Source of the DNA: Aequitasia blattaphilus
Lineage (GTDB): Bacteria > Bacillota > Clostridia > Lachnospirales > Lachnospiraceae
Direction of reading: 5' to 3'
Assembly: GCF_024721305.1 (NCBI RefSeq)
Contig: NZ_JAMXOD010000012.1
Span: 1-64,000 of the forward strand
Length of the DNA stretch: 64,000 nucleotides
Shown piece by piece: positions 44,601 through 51,976 of the stretch. Position 1 is the first letter of the stretch. Each line of letters starts with the position of its first letter. The position numbers and the translations under genes are program-made. The notes below the pieces were generated by a model. The model was not told the origin of the DNA, did not search any database, and saw nothing but the letters and a program-made list of their open reading frames with translations.

Positions 44601-45102
44601 GCGCTACACAGGAGGTGAAAGAGGAAGCCTGTACCATAAAGTGTTTGAATTAATTGACTATTCAAAACAATATACAATAGAGGAGATTAGTGACTTTTTA
44701 GATGATATGGTGGATAAAAATCAGCTTAGCAAGGAAATGAGAATTATAATTAACGAAATAGAAATTAAAAAGTTTCTAGATTCTCCTTATGGTAAGGAAA
44801 TGCATGAAGCGGCAAAAAAGGGTGACCTTTTTAAGGAACAACCCTTTGTCTTGGGAGTTGAATTGGAGGAAGCAGAAGAAACGGTACTTGTTCAAGGAAT
44901 TATTGATGTTTATTATGAGAGGGATGGAAAGCTTACTTTATTAGATTATAAAACAGACAACGTAGAGAAGAAGGAAGTCTTAATACATAAATATAAAGAA
45001 CAGCTTCGTTATTATAAACAGGCCTTGGAGCAACTGACAGGTAAAGAAGTTGAGAAGCAGGTGATTTATTCAACAAAATTTGGAGAAGGATATGCAATTT
45101 AA
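41617..45102 (+). CDS. addA: ATP-dependent helicase/nuclease subunit A
   Basis: 1161 residues. UvrD-type helicase with Walker A SAAAGSGKTAVLVERII (about residues 21-37), DEYQDSNYLQEEIF (Walker B region), VGDVKQSIYRFR, and the helicase motif IMTIHKSKGLEFPVVFL. The C-terminal RecB-like nuclease has GSLYHKVFELIDY and LLDYKTDNVEKK with catalytic Asp and Lys. GGAGGAGAAGAG precedes the ATG inside the end of addB. The next promoter begins 20 bases after its stop. Confidence 0.97.
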   Translation: MEMKWTPEQQQVINLRDRDLLISAAAGSGKTAVLVERIIQRVLDPVSPLSVDELLVVTFTKAAAAEMKERIRIAIEKKAEENPENEHLANQSILIHNAQITTIDSFCMSVIKDHFHEIDLNPNLRTGEEGELRLLMKDAMKEIFEKAYEEGEDSFLDFITSYGSIRGDESLEDMILNVYQYSKSNPNPDEWLASCLQTYDIDSEEEMEQSNFIKEIIQYTQMQVDGYVEFMRQAADNCMLECGPKSNQGYFQELEQQLLSIREQETYQKLYEGIRGFSFGTLRQNKKDEADEELVEENKYLRDTVKKGLAKLVKDFYFQEPLEMLSDMKQCKPYIHVIVSLVKQFDEYYTEEKRKKNILDFSDMEHYALRILRDPQVAVEYQKQFKEIMVDEYQDSNYLQEEIFQCISRISQGEYNMFMVGDVKQSIYRFRLARPDLFLSKYQRYSIEESQTQRISLSKNFRSRSEVLKGVNYLFERIMKPRVGGILYDEEARLNLGASYRESADMKMELRILEQGDYEEEKKEVEARYIASRIEEMVGVMEIEKGLVEYRDIVILLRGIKNTGEIYQQVLSEEGIPVHIASQEGYFNTREIKTLIDYLKIMDNPKQDIPLTTVLVSSFGGLNEEELAIIRGEMDPSLPFHDAVFTYRKEGRNEKVSKKLIRFESQLEDFKEKSVYLPIHELLTYIVKESGYLELNMALCDGEQRMANIEMLIEKGRTFDSTSYKGVFHFVRYIEQLRKYELDFGEANLQDENANVVRIMTIHKSKGLEFPVVFLANTAQKFNARQYSAGIQTHPSIGLGIDLRNQARNMMSPGIVKKSIIQSEKLESLGEEIRVLYVALTRAKEKLVITGILEEAEEEIQKGKISLLSESKTYLDMMIPCFFQQGAKDIVDAKLVAKDEFIFQKKKEALIDDLIKIDIDNISPEKTYDEKTKEVLEEQFNYFYPHKVSSQTKPKYTVSELKQRYIDENEENEFLLYKRDSEKEQLVPEFIRKEKRYTGGERGSLYHKVFELIDYSKQYTIEEISDFLDDMVDKNQLSKEMRIIINEIEIKKFLDSPYGKEMHEAAKKGDLFKEQPFVLGVELEEAEETVLVQGIIDVYYERDGKLTLLDYKTDNVEKKEVLIHKYKEQLRYYKQALEQLTGKEVEKQVIYSTKFGEGYAI

Positions 45103-45121
45103 TTTTTTATATAATACTATA

Positions 45122-45152
45122 TTGACATACTATATTATATGACGTATAATAT
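45122..45152 (+). promoter_or_regulatory. Consensus promoter with inverted repeat upstream of the PadR-type gene
   Basis: TTGACA (45122-45127), 17 bases, TATAAT (45145-45150). The repeat ATATTATA-TGACG-TATAATAT (45132-45152) covers the spacer and the -10. Autorepression by the PadR-like protein encoded 40 bases downstream is likely. Confidence 0.8.
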
Positions 45153-45191
45153 GCATATGAAAACAGTATTGTATAGAAAAGGAGTGATGAT

Positions 45192-45515
45192 ATGGTGTTT
45201 AATACTGGTGCAGCGCTTTTGGATGCGATTGTACTTGCGACGGTCTCTCATGAAGATGAGGGGACATATGGATACAAGATAACTCAAGATGTGAGAAGTG
45301 CCATTGAGATATCGGAGTCAACGTTATATCCTGTGTTAAGGAGACTTCAAAAAGATGAGTGCTTAGAGGTATATGATAGACAGATTGACGGGAGAAACAG
45401 ACGCTATTATAGGGTTACAGAAAAAGGGGTAGCCCAGTTGAATCTTTATTGGATAGAATGGAAAAACTATACCGGAAAGATTAATAGACTTTTTGAGGGA
45501 GGTGCAACAGCATGA
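45192..45515 (+). CDS. PadR-family transcriptional regulator
   Basis: 107 residues of the short PadR type. Winged helix: LDAIVLATVSHEDEGTYGYKI, then SESTLYPVLRRLQKDECLEVY (recognition helix and turn) and the wing GRNRRYYRVTEKG; the C-terminal helix allows dimer formation. It probably represses its own operon through the inverted repeat at 45132-45152. GGAGTGATGAT precedes the ATG, and the stop overlaps the HAAS/DUF1700 gene start by 4 bases. Confidence 0.93.
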   Translation: MVFNTGAALLDAIVLATVSHEDEGTYGYKITQDVRSAIEISESTLYPVLRRLQKDECLEVYDRQIDGRNRRYYRVTEKGVAQLNLYWIEWKNYTGKINRLFEGGATA

Positions 45516-46144
45516 AGCGTAGAGAATTTATGGCTGAGTTATCCTCGTTACTCATATCATTACCACTAGAAGAAAGAAACGAAGCATTAGCATATTATGA
45601 GGCGTATTTCGATGATGCTGGTGCAGATAAAGAAGAAGAAGTGATTAGAGAGCTAAAAAGTCCCAGAGATGTTGCGGCAACAATTATACAAAATGCAGAT
45701 CAAGGGAGCTACAATACAGCATCCTCCCAGGAGGTTCCATATAATCCTGGCAGGGGACAGCAAGAAGGTTCTCATGTGAATTCCCAAAATAATAGTGTAT
45801 TAAAGATTGTGGTGCTTATTCTTGCTATTATCATTCTGGGTCCTGTTGTGATACCAGTGGCTTTCTCTATTGTTGTTGCAATAGCCGCTTTATTCTTTAG
45901 CATTTTGATTGCATCATTTGCAATTGCAATCGCAGGAGTGGCAACTCTTGTCTTAGGGTTTGCACTTCTCATTCCTGAGCTCGTAGTGGGAATTGCAGTG
46001 ATTGGTATCGGTCTCATTTTACTGGCAATTGGTATTGTAGCCAGTGTGGCCAGTGTTCGGCTATGCATGGTTGGCATTCCGGGAATATGCAGATTTATTG
46101 TGAATGTATGCAGAATGCCATTTAACCGAAAGGTGGTGGCGTAA
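45512..46144 (+). CDS. HAAS-domain (DUF1700) membrane protein
   Basis: 210 residues. The N-terminal 65 form the HAAS signalling-associated helical domain (FMAELSSLLISLPLEERNEALAYYEAYFDD in two segments, and EEEVIRELKSPRDVAATII). A polar linker is followed by an almost continuous hydrophobic region (about residues 88-185) with three to four spans. PadR-HAAS-DUF4097 groups are a recurring membrane module in Firmicutes, thought to sense envelope state. The start overlaps the PadR stop, the end overlaps the next ATG. Confidence 0.88.
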   Translation: MKRREFMAELSSLLISLPLEERNEALAYYEAYFDDAGADKEEEVIRELKSPRDVAATIIQNADQGSYNTASSQEVPYNPGRGQQEGSHVNSQNNSVLKIVVLILAIIILGPVVIPVAFSIVVAIAALFFSILIASFAIAIAGVATLVLGFALLIPELVVGIAVIGIGLILLAIGIVASVASVRLCMVGIPGICRFIVNVCRMPFNRKVVA

Positions 46145-46956
46145 TGAAAAAAGGATGGAAAACATTTTGGGTGATTATGGCGTCCATGGCAGTACTGGGG
46201 CTCGTTCTGACGATATTAGGTGTTTCCCTTGGTGCAAGCACGAGAGTAATCAGGAATGAGCTGGGATTTGGTCCATTTTTTGATTATGATTTTGATAATG
46301 ATGACTTAGGAAATGCAAAAGTAACGGAATATGATGATATCCGATCCTTAGATGTGAAATATTATTATGGAAAACTGGAGATTCTAACAGATTCAAATGC
46401 GAAAAAAATTAAAGTGGAAGAAATTACGCGCACAGGAAGAAGTGCAGATTATGAAGTAGAAGATGGAGAACTTCAAATCGAGTCACACAAAGGTGGTATC
46501 TCCTGGTTTAACACAAGAGGAAATCGTTCAATGCGAATTACAATTCCTCAAAAGTTACAGTTGGATGAAGTGGATTTGGAATTAGGTGCAGGCCAACTGC
46601 AAGTCAATAACCTATCGGCGAAAGAGATTCATTTAGAGGTAGGAGCAGGAGAAGGAAAGTTAGAAGATTTTCAGGGGGATTATGTGACGATTAAAAATGG
46701 TGCCGGACGAGTTGAAGCAACAGGAGATGCAACAAGAAATCTTGATGTGGAGACAGGGGTTGGCGAAGTCGTAGTTGGAGTTAAGGGAGATAGTACCGAT
46801 TACAATTATAGTGTGTCCAGTGGAATCGGAGAAGTTCGAATTGGAGAGACTTCTTATGGAGGAATTGGCAGTGATGGAAATGTTTCAAATAATAGTGACA
46901 GAGACATAAAAGTCGAGTGTGGGGTTGGAAAAGTTGCAATAAGTTTTAATCAATAG
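46144..46956 (+). CDS. DUF4097-family membrane-anchored beta-helix protein
   Basis: 270 residues. One N-terminal membrane span (residues about 7-29), then an acidic spacer and a repetitive beta-solenoid-like domain of the DUF4097 adhesin-like type: KLQLDEVDLELGAGQLQVNNL, AKEIHLEVGAGEGKLEDF, VTIKNGAGRVEATG, LDVETGVGEVVVG and the ending DIKVECGVGKVAISF. The repeated G(A/V)G(x)(G/V) turns mark each rung. Its job in the envelope is unknown; the operon suggests a sensor or effector of membrane stress. Confidence 0.85.
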   Translation: MKKGWKTFWVIMASMAVLGLVLTILGVSLGASTRVIRNELGFGPFFDYDFDNDDLGNAKVTEYDDIRSLDVKYYYGKLEILTDSNAKKIKVEEITRTGRSADYEVEDGELQIESHKGGISWFNTRGNRSMRITIPQKLQLDEVDLELGAGQLQVNNLSAKEIHLEVGAGEGKLEDFQGDYVTIKNGAGRVEATGDATRNLDVETGVGEVVVGVKGDSTDYNYSVSSGIGEVRIGETSYGGIGSDGNVSNNSDRDIKVECGVGKVAISFNQ

Positions 46957-46967
46957 GAGGTAGGAGC

Positions 46968-47168
46968 ATGGAGCCTAGAAAATTATATCGTTCAAGAAGA
47001 GACAGACAAGTGTGTGGAGTGTGTGGAGGAATTGCAGAATATTTTAACGTTGATTCAACATTGATTCGATTAGGAGCCGTCCTTGGTGCATTTGTATCTT
47101 GTGGCACAGTAGTATTGGCTTACTTTCTTGCGGCAATCATTATACCGGATTATCCAATGGTGCCGTAA
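46968..47168 (+). CDS. PspC-domain small membrane protein
   Basis: 66 residues. KLYRSRRDRQVCGVCGGIAEYFNVDSTLIR (two segments) is the PspC domain signature; one long hydrophobic helix follows (about 33-58), ending IIIPDYP. PspC proteins take part in phage-shock or LiaFSR-like envelope responses. GGAGGTAGGAGC precedes the ATG. It closes the PadR module. Confidence 0.92.
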   Translation: MEPRKLYRSRRDRQVCGVCGGIAEYFNVDSTLIRLGAVLGAFVSCGTVVLAYFLAAIIIPDYPMVP

Positions 47169-47220
47169 TGTGACAAAAGTGTTACGAATGTTAAATAGTA
47201 TGAACAATTCCTGGTATTAG

Positions 47221-47280
47221 TTGAAATGAAATCACCCTTTTGATATAATCCTTAAATTGGATATAGAAAAAGGGTGATTT
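47221..47280 (+). promoter_or_regulatory. Promoter embedded in a 13-bp inverted repeat
   Basis: TTGAAA (47221-47226), 17 bases, TATAAT (47244-47249). The arms AAATCACCCTTTT (47229-47241) and AAAAGGGTGATTT (47268-47280) are exact inverted repeats. The right arm holds the ribosome site (AAGGGTGAT) of the next gene; the whole may also form a terminator-like stem for transcripts arriving from pspC. Confidence 0.65.
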
Positions 47281-47283
47281 TGT

Positions 47284-47958
47284 ATGATTGAAACAATAGA
47301 CATACTGGATATAAATATTAGCAGAATATCTTCCAAAGAGGCGATGAAGCTTGTGATTCGGTTTTGCGGCAGTGAAGCTCTCAGTGTGGTTGAGGTTATG
47401 AATCTTGATACGGCCATGCAGTTAGATGGCAATGAGGAACTGATTAGGAGCATGGAAGATTTCGATTTAATTCTTCCGGGAGATGATCACATCCTGGAGG
47501 CGGCGAATATTACGGAGAAGAAGCTGTTGGAAGAAGCCAGGGGTAAAACTTTTACGAAGCTATTACTCAAGTACTTGAATCGTGAAAAGAGCAGGATATT
47601 TCTTCTGACGAACTCGGAGGAAGAAGGAAAAGAATTTTACCATCTTCTAAACTCAAGATATGAGAACATTCAACTTGTTGGAATGGCAAAGGTGTCTGAG
47701 GAAAACCGTTCTGACGATATGCTGGTAAATGCAATTAATGGCGGGGAAGTAGAATGTGTGCTTTCGATTTTGTCAACACCCCTCCAGGAAGACTTTATTC
47801 TTAAAAACAGAAATTTGTTAAATGCAAGAATTTGGCTGGGTATTGGAAAGGACTACACAATCTCCTCGAAAGAGCGGCTGATATCAGAGAAATTAACCCA
47901 GTTTCTAAAGAAGAAAATACTGAAAATTCGAATACAGCAAAGAAAAAACATGCTCTAA
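47284..47958 (+). CDS. Degenerate WecG/TagA/CpsF-family glycosyltransferase homologue
   Basis: 224 residues. Family landmarks are still visible: DINISRISSKEAMKLV at the start, NLDTAMQLDGNEELIRSMED then FDLILPGDD (canonical LPDG), RIFLLTNSEEEGKEF, and VLSILSTPLQEDFILKNRNLL then ARIWLGIGKDY (canonical GxGSPxQE and VGVGxxFD). The family adds N-acetylmannosamine to undecaprenyl-linked GlcNAc. Here the catalytic Asp region is altered and the C-terminal membrane-binding part is replaced by a basic helix. Loss of enzymatic activity or a new role is likely. Confidence 0.7.
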   Translation: MIETIDILDINISRISSKEAMKLVIRFCGSEALSVVEVMNLDTAMQLDGNEELIRSMEDFDLILPGDDHILEAANITEKKLLEEARGKTFTKLLLKYLNREKSRIFLLTNSEEEGKEFYHLLNSRYENIQLVGMAKVSEENRSDDMLVNAINGGEVECVLSILSTPLQEDFILKNRNLLNARIWLGIGKDYTISSKERLISEKLTQFLKKKILKIRIQQRKNML

Positions 47959-47980
47959 ATTGGGCAAATTGATAAGTGCG

Positions 47981-48023
47981 AAAGAGGAAATCAACAAAAA
48001 AAAATGATTTCCTCTTTATTTAT
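47981..48023 (+). terminator. Terminator after the TagA-like gene
   Basis: Exact 13-bp stem AAAGAGGAAATCA / TGATTTCCTCTTT with an A-rich 11-base loop, followed by ATTTATTT. Confidence 0.85.
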
Positions 48024-48127
48024 TTGTTAATATGTATTAAGATATATGTGTACGCTATAAGAAATGAACTAGAAGGAATGAGAAAAATTGTGAAAAATGT
48101 ATATGTTAAGATGTGGAGGATACTAGT

Positions 48128-49216
48128 ATGATATCTAATCAGATACTTCAAAATACGATAGAAGGTTTGAAGTCAATTACCAGAATTGATATTTTGATTT
48201 TAGATTTGGATGGAAAAAGTGTGGTGAGCACAAATGCTACCCACGAAAGCTATGAGGAACAAATCAGACCATTCGTAAATTCTCCGGCGGACAGTCAGGA
48301 GATTAAAGGGAAACAGTTTTTTAAGATTTTTGACGATCATCAATTAGAGTATGTATTGGTTGTCAGTGGTAGTAGTGAAGATATCTACATGATTGGAAAG
48401 ATAGCAGCTTTTCAGATTCAAAATCTACTAGTGGCCTACAAAGAAAGATTTGATAAGGATAATTTCATCAAAAATCTTCTTTTGGACAATTTATTGTTAG
48501 TGGATATTTATAACCGCGCAAAGAAATTAAGAATCGACACGGAAGTAAGAAGAGTTATTTTTATCATTGAAACAAAAAAAGAAAAAGAAGGAAATACTCT
48601 TGATATTATTAGACGAATCGTAGGAAGTCCTACAAAAGATTTCGTAACAGCAGTTGACGAGAAGAGTACAATTGTGGTAAAAGAATTAGAGGCGAAGGAT
48701 GGAATTGAGGAATTGAACAGAATTGCTCAAAGCTATTATGATTTTCTGAAAGATGAAGGAGAAGATCAGATTTTAATTGCCTATGGAACTATTGTAGATG
48801 ATATTCGTGAAGTGTCAAAATCATACAAAGAAGCAAAGCTGGCTCTAGATGTAGGGAAGATTTTCTTTGATGAGAAGAATATTGTTGCATACAGCACACT
48901 TGGAATTGGGAGATTGATTTACCAGCTTCCCATACCATTATGTAAGATGTTTATACGTGAGATTTTCGAAGGAAAGTCTCCGGATGATTTCGATGAAGAG
49001 ACATTAACAACTATTAATAAATTCTTTGAAAACAATCTAAACGTATCGGAAACATCCAGACAACTATATATTCATCGAAATACTCTTGTATATCGATTGG
49101 ATAAACTTCAAAAAGGTACCGGACTTGATTTGCGTGTATTTGAAGATGCTATCACATTTAAAATTGCGTTGATGGTAGTAAAATACATGAAATATATGGA
49201 ATCTTTGGAGTATTAG
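48128..49216 (+). CDS. PucR/CdaR-family transcriptional regulator
   Basis: 362 residues. The N-terminal sugar-diacid-recognition-like region (ILQNTIEGLKSITRIDILILD onward, split here by family landmarks) is followed by a GGDEF-like middle domain and the C-terminal helix-turn-helix NLNVSETSRQLYIHRNTLVYRL (about 305-326) then LDLRVFEDAITFKIAL, typical of HTH_30 regulators. ATG 48128 is favoured because GGAGG is 8 bases upstream; a GTG at 48113 is possible. It lies 15 bases before ftsE and may share its transcript. Confidence 0.87.
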   Translation: MISNQILQNTIEGLKSITRIDILILDLDGKSVVSTNATHESYEEQIRPFVNSPADSQEIKGKQFFKIFDDHQLEYVLVVSGSSEDIYMIGKIAAFQIQNLLVAYKERFDKDNFIKNLLLDNLLLVDIYNRAKKLRIDTEVRRVIFIIETKKEKEGNTLDIIRRIVGSPTKDFVTAVDEKSTIVVKELEAKDGIEELNRIAQSYYDFLKDEGEDQILIAYGTIVDDIREVSKSYKEAKLALDVGKIFFDEKNIVAYSTLGIGRLIYQLPIPLCKMFIREIFEGKSPDDFDEETLTTINKFFENNLNVSETSRQLYIHRNTLVYRLDKLQKGTGLDLRVFEDAITFKIALMVVKYMKYMESLEY

Positions 49217-49231
49217 TAACAGGAGGTCAAT

Positions 49232-49918
49232 ATGATTGAATTAAAAGATGTGAAGAAGGAGTATTCCAAAGGAATAGCAGCCTTAAATGGAGTGAATTTG
49301 AAAATTGAGCAAGGCGAATTTGTCTTCATAGTAGGTGACAGTGGTTCTGGGAAGTCTACTCTAATCCGACTGATTTTAAAAGAGTTGGAGCCAACATCAG
49401 GAACCATTATCGTAAACGGTCAAAATTTGAGTCGAATGAAGCATAGAAAGATACCGATGTACCGAAGAGGTATTGGAGTTGTATTTCAGGACTTCAGACT
49501 GTTAATGGATCGAAATATTTATGACAACATTGCATTTGCACAGCGTGTCACAGAAAAAAGTACAAGAATTATTAAGCAAAAAGTACCTGCGGCATTGTCT
49601 TTAGTAGGACTTGCACAGAAGTATAAAGCATTTCCGAAAGAGCTATCCGGTGGAGAGCAGCAAAGAGTTGCAATCGCAAGAGCAATTGTAAATGAGCCGG
49701 CGATTCTTTTGGCAGATGAGCCAACCGGAAACTTGGACCCGACAAACTCATGGGAAATCATGAAACTATTGGAAGAGGCTAACGAAAGAGGGACAACAGT
49801 CCTTGTTGTAACCCACAACCAGGAAATCGTGAACGAAATGAAAAAGCGAGTTATTACAATGAAAAAAGGTGTCATTGTAAGTGACGAGAAAAAAGGTGGT
49901 TATAAGCATGAAAATTAG
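49232..49918 (+). CDS. ftsE: Cell division ATP-binding protein FtsE
   Basis: 228 residues. ABC ATPase with Walker A GDSGSGKSTLIRLI (about residues 36-49), signature LSGGEQQRVAIARAIV, Walker B ILLADEPTGNLDP and the switch His in VVTHNQEIV. With FtsX it couples ATP use to activation of a wall hydrolase at the septum. AGGAGGTCAAT precedes the ATG; the end overlaps ftsX by 11 bases. Confidence 0.96.
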   Translation: MIELKDVKKEYSKGIAALNGVNLKIEQGEFVFIVGDSGSGKSTLIRLILKELEPTSGTIIVNGQNLSRMKHRKIPMYRRGIGVVFQDFRLLMDRNIYDNIAFAQRVTEKSTRIIKQKVPAALSLVGLAQKYKAFPKELSGGEQQRVAIARAIVNEPAILLADEPTGNLDPTNSWEIMKLLEEANERGTTVLVVTHNQEIVNEMKKRVITMKKGVIVSDEKKGGYKHEN

Positions 49919-50816
49919 TACAATGGGATATTGCTTGAGGCAGGGCTTTAAGAATATCAGACGTAATAAGATGTTCTCAATAGCATCTATCGCAACCATG
50001 GCGGCCTGCATCTTTTTGTTTGGTATCTTTTATTCGTTGGTAGTCAATTTCAATTATATCGTTGAAAAGGCTGAAGAGGGAGTGGCCATCACGGTATTCT
50101 TTGAAGATGATATAACACAATCTAAGAAGGATAGCATTGGAAAAGAGCTGGAAAAGCAAAGCGGAGTAAAAGAAATAAAGTATATCAGTGCAGATGAAGC
50201 ATGGGAGAATTTCAAGGAACAATACTTCCAGGGAAACCCTGATTTGGCAGAAGGCTTCAAACAAGACAATCCACTTGCAAATTCGGATCATTACGAAGTC
50301 TATATGGAGGATGTGTCTCAGCAAAAAGCTGTTGTAGATGCAGCAGAGAAGCTGGATGGAGTACGTAAGGTAAACAAATCAGATGTCGTTGCAAAAACCT
50401 TAACAAGTGTGAATAGGCTTGTAGGATATGTATCCATTGCGATTATCGTAATACTACTTGCAGTTTCCATTTTCTTGATTAGTAACACCGTTACAATGGG
50501 TATTACGGTCAGAAGAGAAGAAATCGCAATTATGAAGTACATTGGAGCGAAAGATGGATTTGTACGAGCGCCTTTCGTAATTGAAGGTTTATTGATTGGT
50601 TTCATTGGTGCTATAATACCTTTAGCGTTACTTTACTTTGCATATGATAGAGTCATCCAATATGTAATGGCTAAATTTAGTTTATTGAATAATATTATTG
50701 CATTTTTACCTGTAACAGAGGTCTACAAAACGTTATTGCCGGTAGGACTGATACTGGGAGTTGGTATCGGGTTCTTAGGTAGTTCCTTTACAATTCGGAA
50801 ACATTTAAAGGTTTAA
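49908..50816 (+). CDS. ftsX: Cell division membrane protein FtsX
   Basis: 302 residues, four membrane spans: one at about 25-47, then three at about 170-192, 222-244 and 270-292. The extracellular loop between the first two (about 48-165, with VAITVFFEDDITQSKKDS) is the part that binds the peptidoglycan hydrolase. The ATG at 49908 follows AAAGGTGG; a longer reading from 49881 lacks a site. The M23 peptidase gene starts 14 bases after it and is its probable partner. Confidence 0.95.
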   Translation: MKISTMGYCLRQGFKNIRRNKMFSIASIATMAACIFLFGIFYSLVVNFNYIVEKAEEGVAITVFFEDDITQSKKDSIGKELEKQSGVKEIKYISADEAWENFKEQYFQGNPDLAEGFKQDNPLANSDHYEVYMEDVSQQKAVVDAAEKLDGVRKVNKSDVVAKTLTSVNRLVGYVSIAIIVILLAVSIFLISNTVTMGITVRREEIAIMKYIGAKDGFVRAPFVIEGLLIGFIGAIIPLALLYFAYDRVIQYVMAKFSLLNNIIAFLPVTEVYKTLLPVGLILGVGIGFLGSSFTIRKHLKV

Positions 50817-50830
50817 TAAGGGGGACATTT

Positions 50831-51964
50831 ATGAAAACAGGGAGTAAGAAAATAGCATCAATAATTTTATCACTGATATTATGTTTCTCATTGGGAATCA
50901 CGGCAAACGCCGATGAGATTTCCGAGGCAGAGCAAAAAGCAAAAGAGATAGAAAACCAAAAAAATGCAGCGGAGGAAGAGGCAGCAAGCCTTTCCGCAAA
51001 TCTGCAGTCGATTATTGGGGAGATGGAAGCGACGCAGAAAAAAGTGCATGTTAAGCTAGAAGAAATTACACAGAAAGAATCAGAGCTTGGTGTGGCAAGA
51101 GCAAATGCAAATGAGCAGTATGAAGCAATGAAATTGCGAATCCGTTTCATGTATGAGTCTGGAAATGCACAGTTTGTAGAAGTTCTGGTAAACTCAAAAA
51201 ATATTGGAGAGTTCTTAAATAACGCAGAATATATTAAGACTGTTTCAGAGTATGACAGAGACATGCTGACCCAGTATGAAAAAACTGTAAATGAAATGGA
51301 AAAACAGGAAGCAGACTTAAAAGCAGAGTATCAAGAACTGGAATCTTTACAGAGTTCCCTTGTTGAAAAGCAAGACAATGTTGAGAGTATGTTGAGTCAA
51401 AAGAACCAGGAAATAGGTTCTTTGGATACACAGCTAAAAGAGCAAAGTGATAAGCTTGCAAGCTTAAAGGAAGCAGCAGCGCAAGCGGCTCGAATGCAGC
51501 AGGAAAGAGAAAATGCAGCTTCGTCATCTGGAGGAGGCTCGGTGTATACACCTGGTGGTGGTACGGTTGTTTCAGGGAATGGACAATTTGCCCATCCTTT
51601 ACCGGGAGCGCCTATTACGTGTCCTTTTGGATACCGGACAGATCCTATTGCAGGAGGAGGTCAAATGCATTTGGGAACAGACTTTGGAGCGTCTATGGGA
51701 ACCCCTATATACGCCGCAGAAGCAGGTACCGTGACTTTGGCTGGCTATGATCCTTCCGCAGGAAACTGGATTATTATAAATCATGGAAATGGTTTGTTGA
51801 CTTATTACATGCATGCAAGCGCGTTACATGTACAAGCAGGAGAAACCGTAGAAAGAGGACAGAATATTGCAGCAGTAGGAACGACTGGATATTCGACAGG
51901 GCCACATCTACATTTCCAGGTTATGGTAAATGGTTCAGCTGTTGATGCAACAAGTTATTTGTAG
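50831..51964 (+). CDS. Secreted M23 (LytM) peptidase with coiled coil, probable FtsEX-activated hydrolase
   Basis: 377 residues. Signal peptide of about 26 residues ending ITANADE. A long coiled coil (about 28-225, Glu/Gln/Lys-rich) precedes a Gly/Ser linker and a LytM domain (about 255-377) with all zinc ligands: HLGTD, the catalytic His of YYMHAS, and HLHF in TGPHLHFQV. The layout equals EnvC-like proteins, but here the LytM site is intact, so the protein should cut peptidoglycan cross-links itself. Genome order ftsE-ftsX-M23 supports control by FtsEX. Confidence 0.92.
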   Translation: MKTGSKKIASIILSLILCFSLGITANADEISEAEQKAKEIENQKNAAEEEAASLSANLQSIIGEMEATQKKVHVKLEEITQKESELGVARANANEQYEAMKLRIRFMYESGNAQFVEVLVNSKNIGEFLNNAEYIKTVSEYDRDMLTQYEKTVNEMEKQEADLKAEYQELESLQSSLVEKQDNVESMLSQKNQEIGSLDTQLKEQSDKLASLKEAAAQAARMQQERENAASSSGGGSVYTPGGGTVVSGNGQFAHPLPGAPITCPFGYRTDPIAGGGQMHLGTDFGASMGTPIYAAEAGTVTLAGYDPSAGNWIIINHGNGLLTYYMHASALHVQAGETVERGQNIAAVGTTGYSTGPHLHFQVMVNGSAVDATSYL

Positions 51965-51976
51965 AAGGATGAAACG

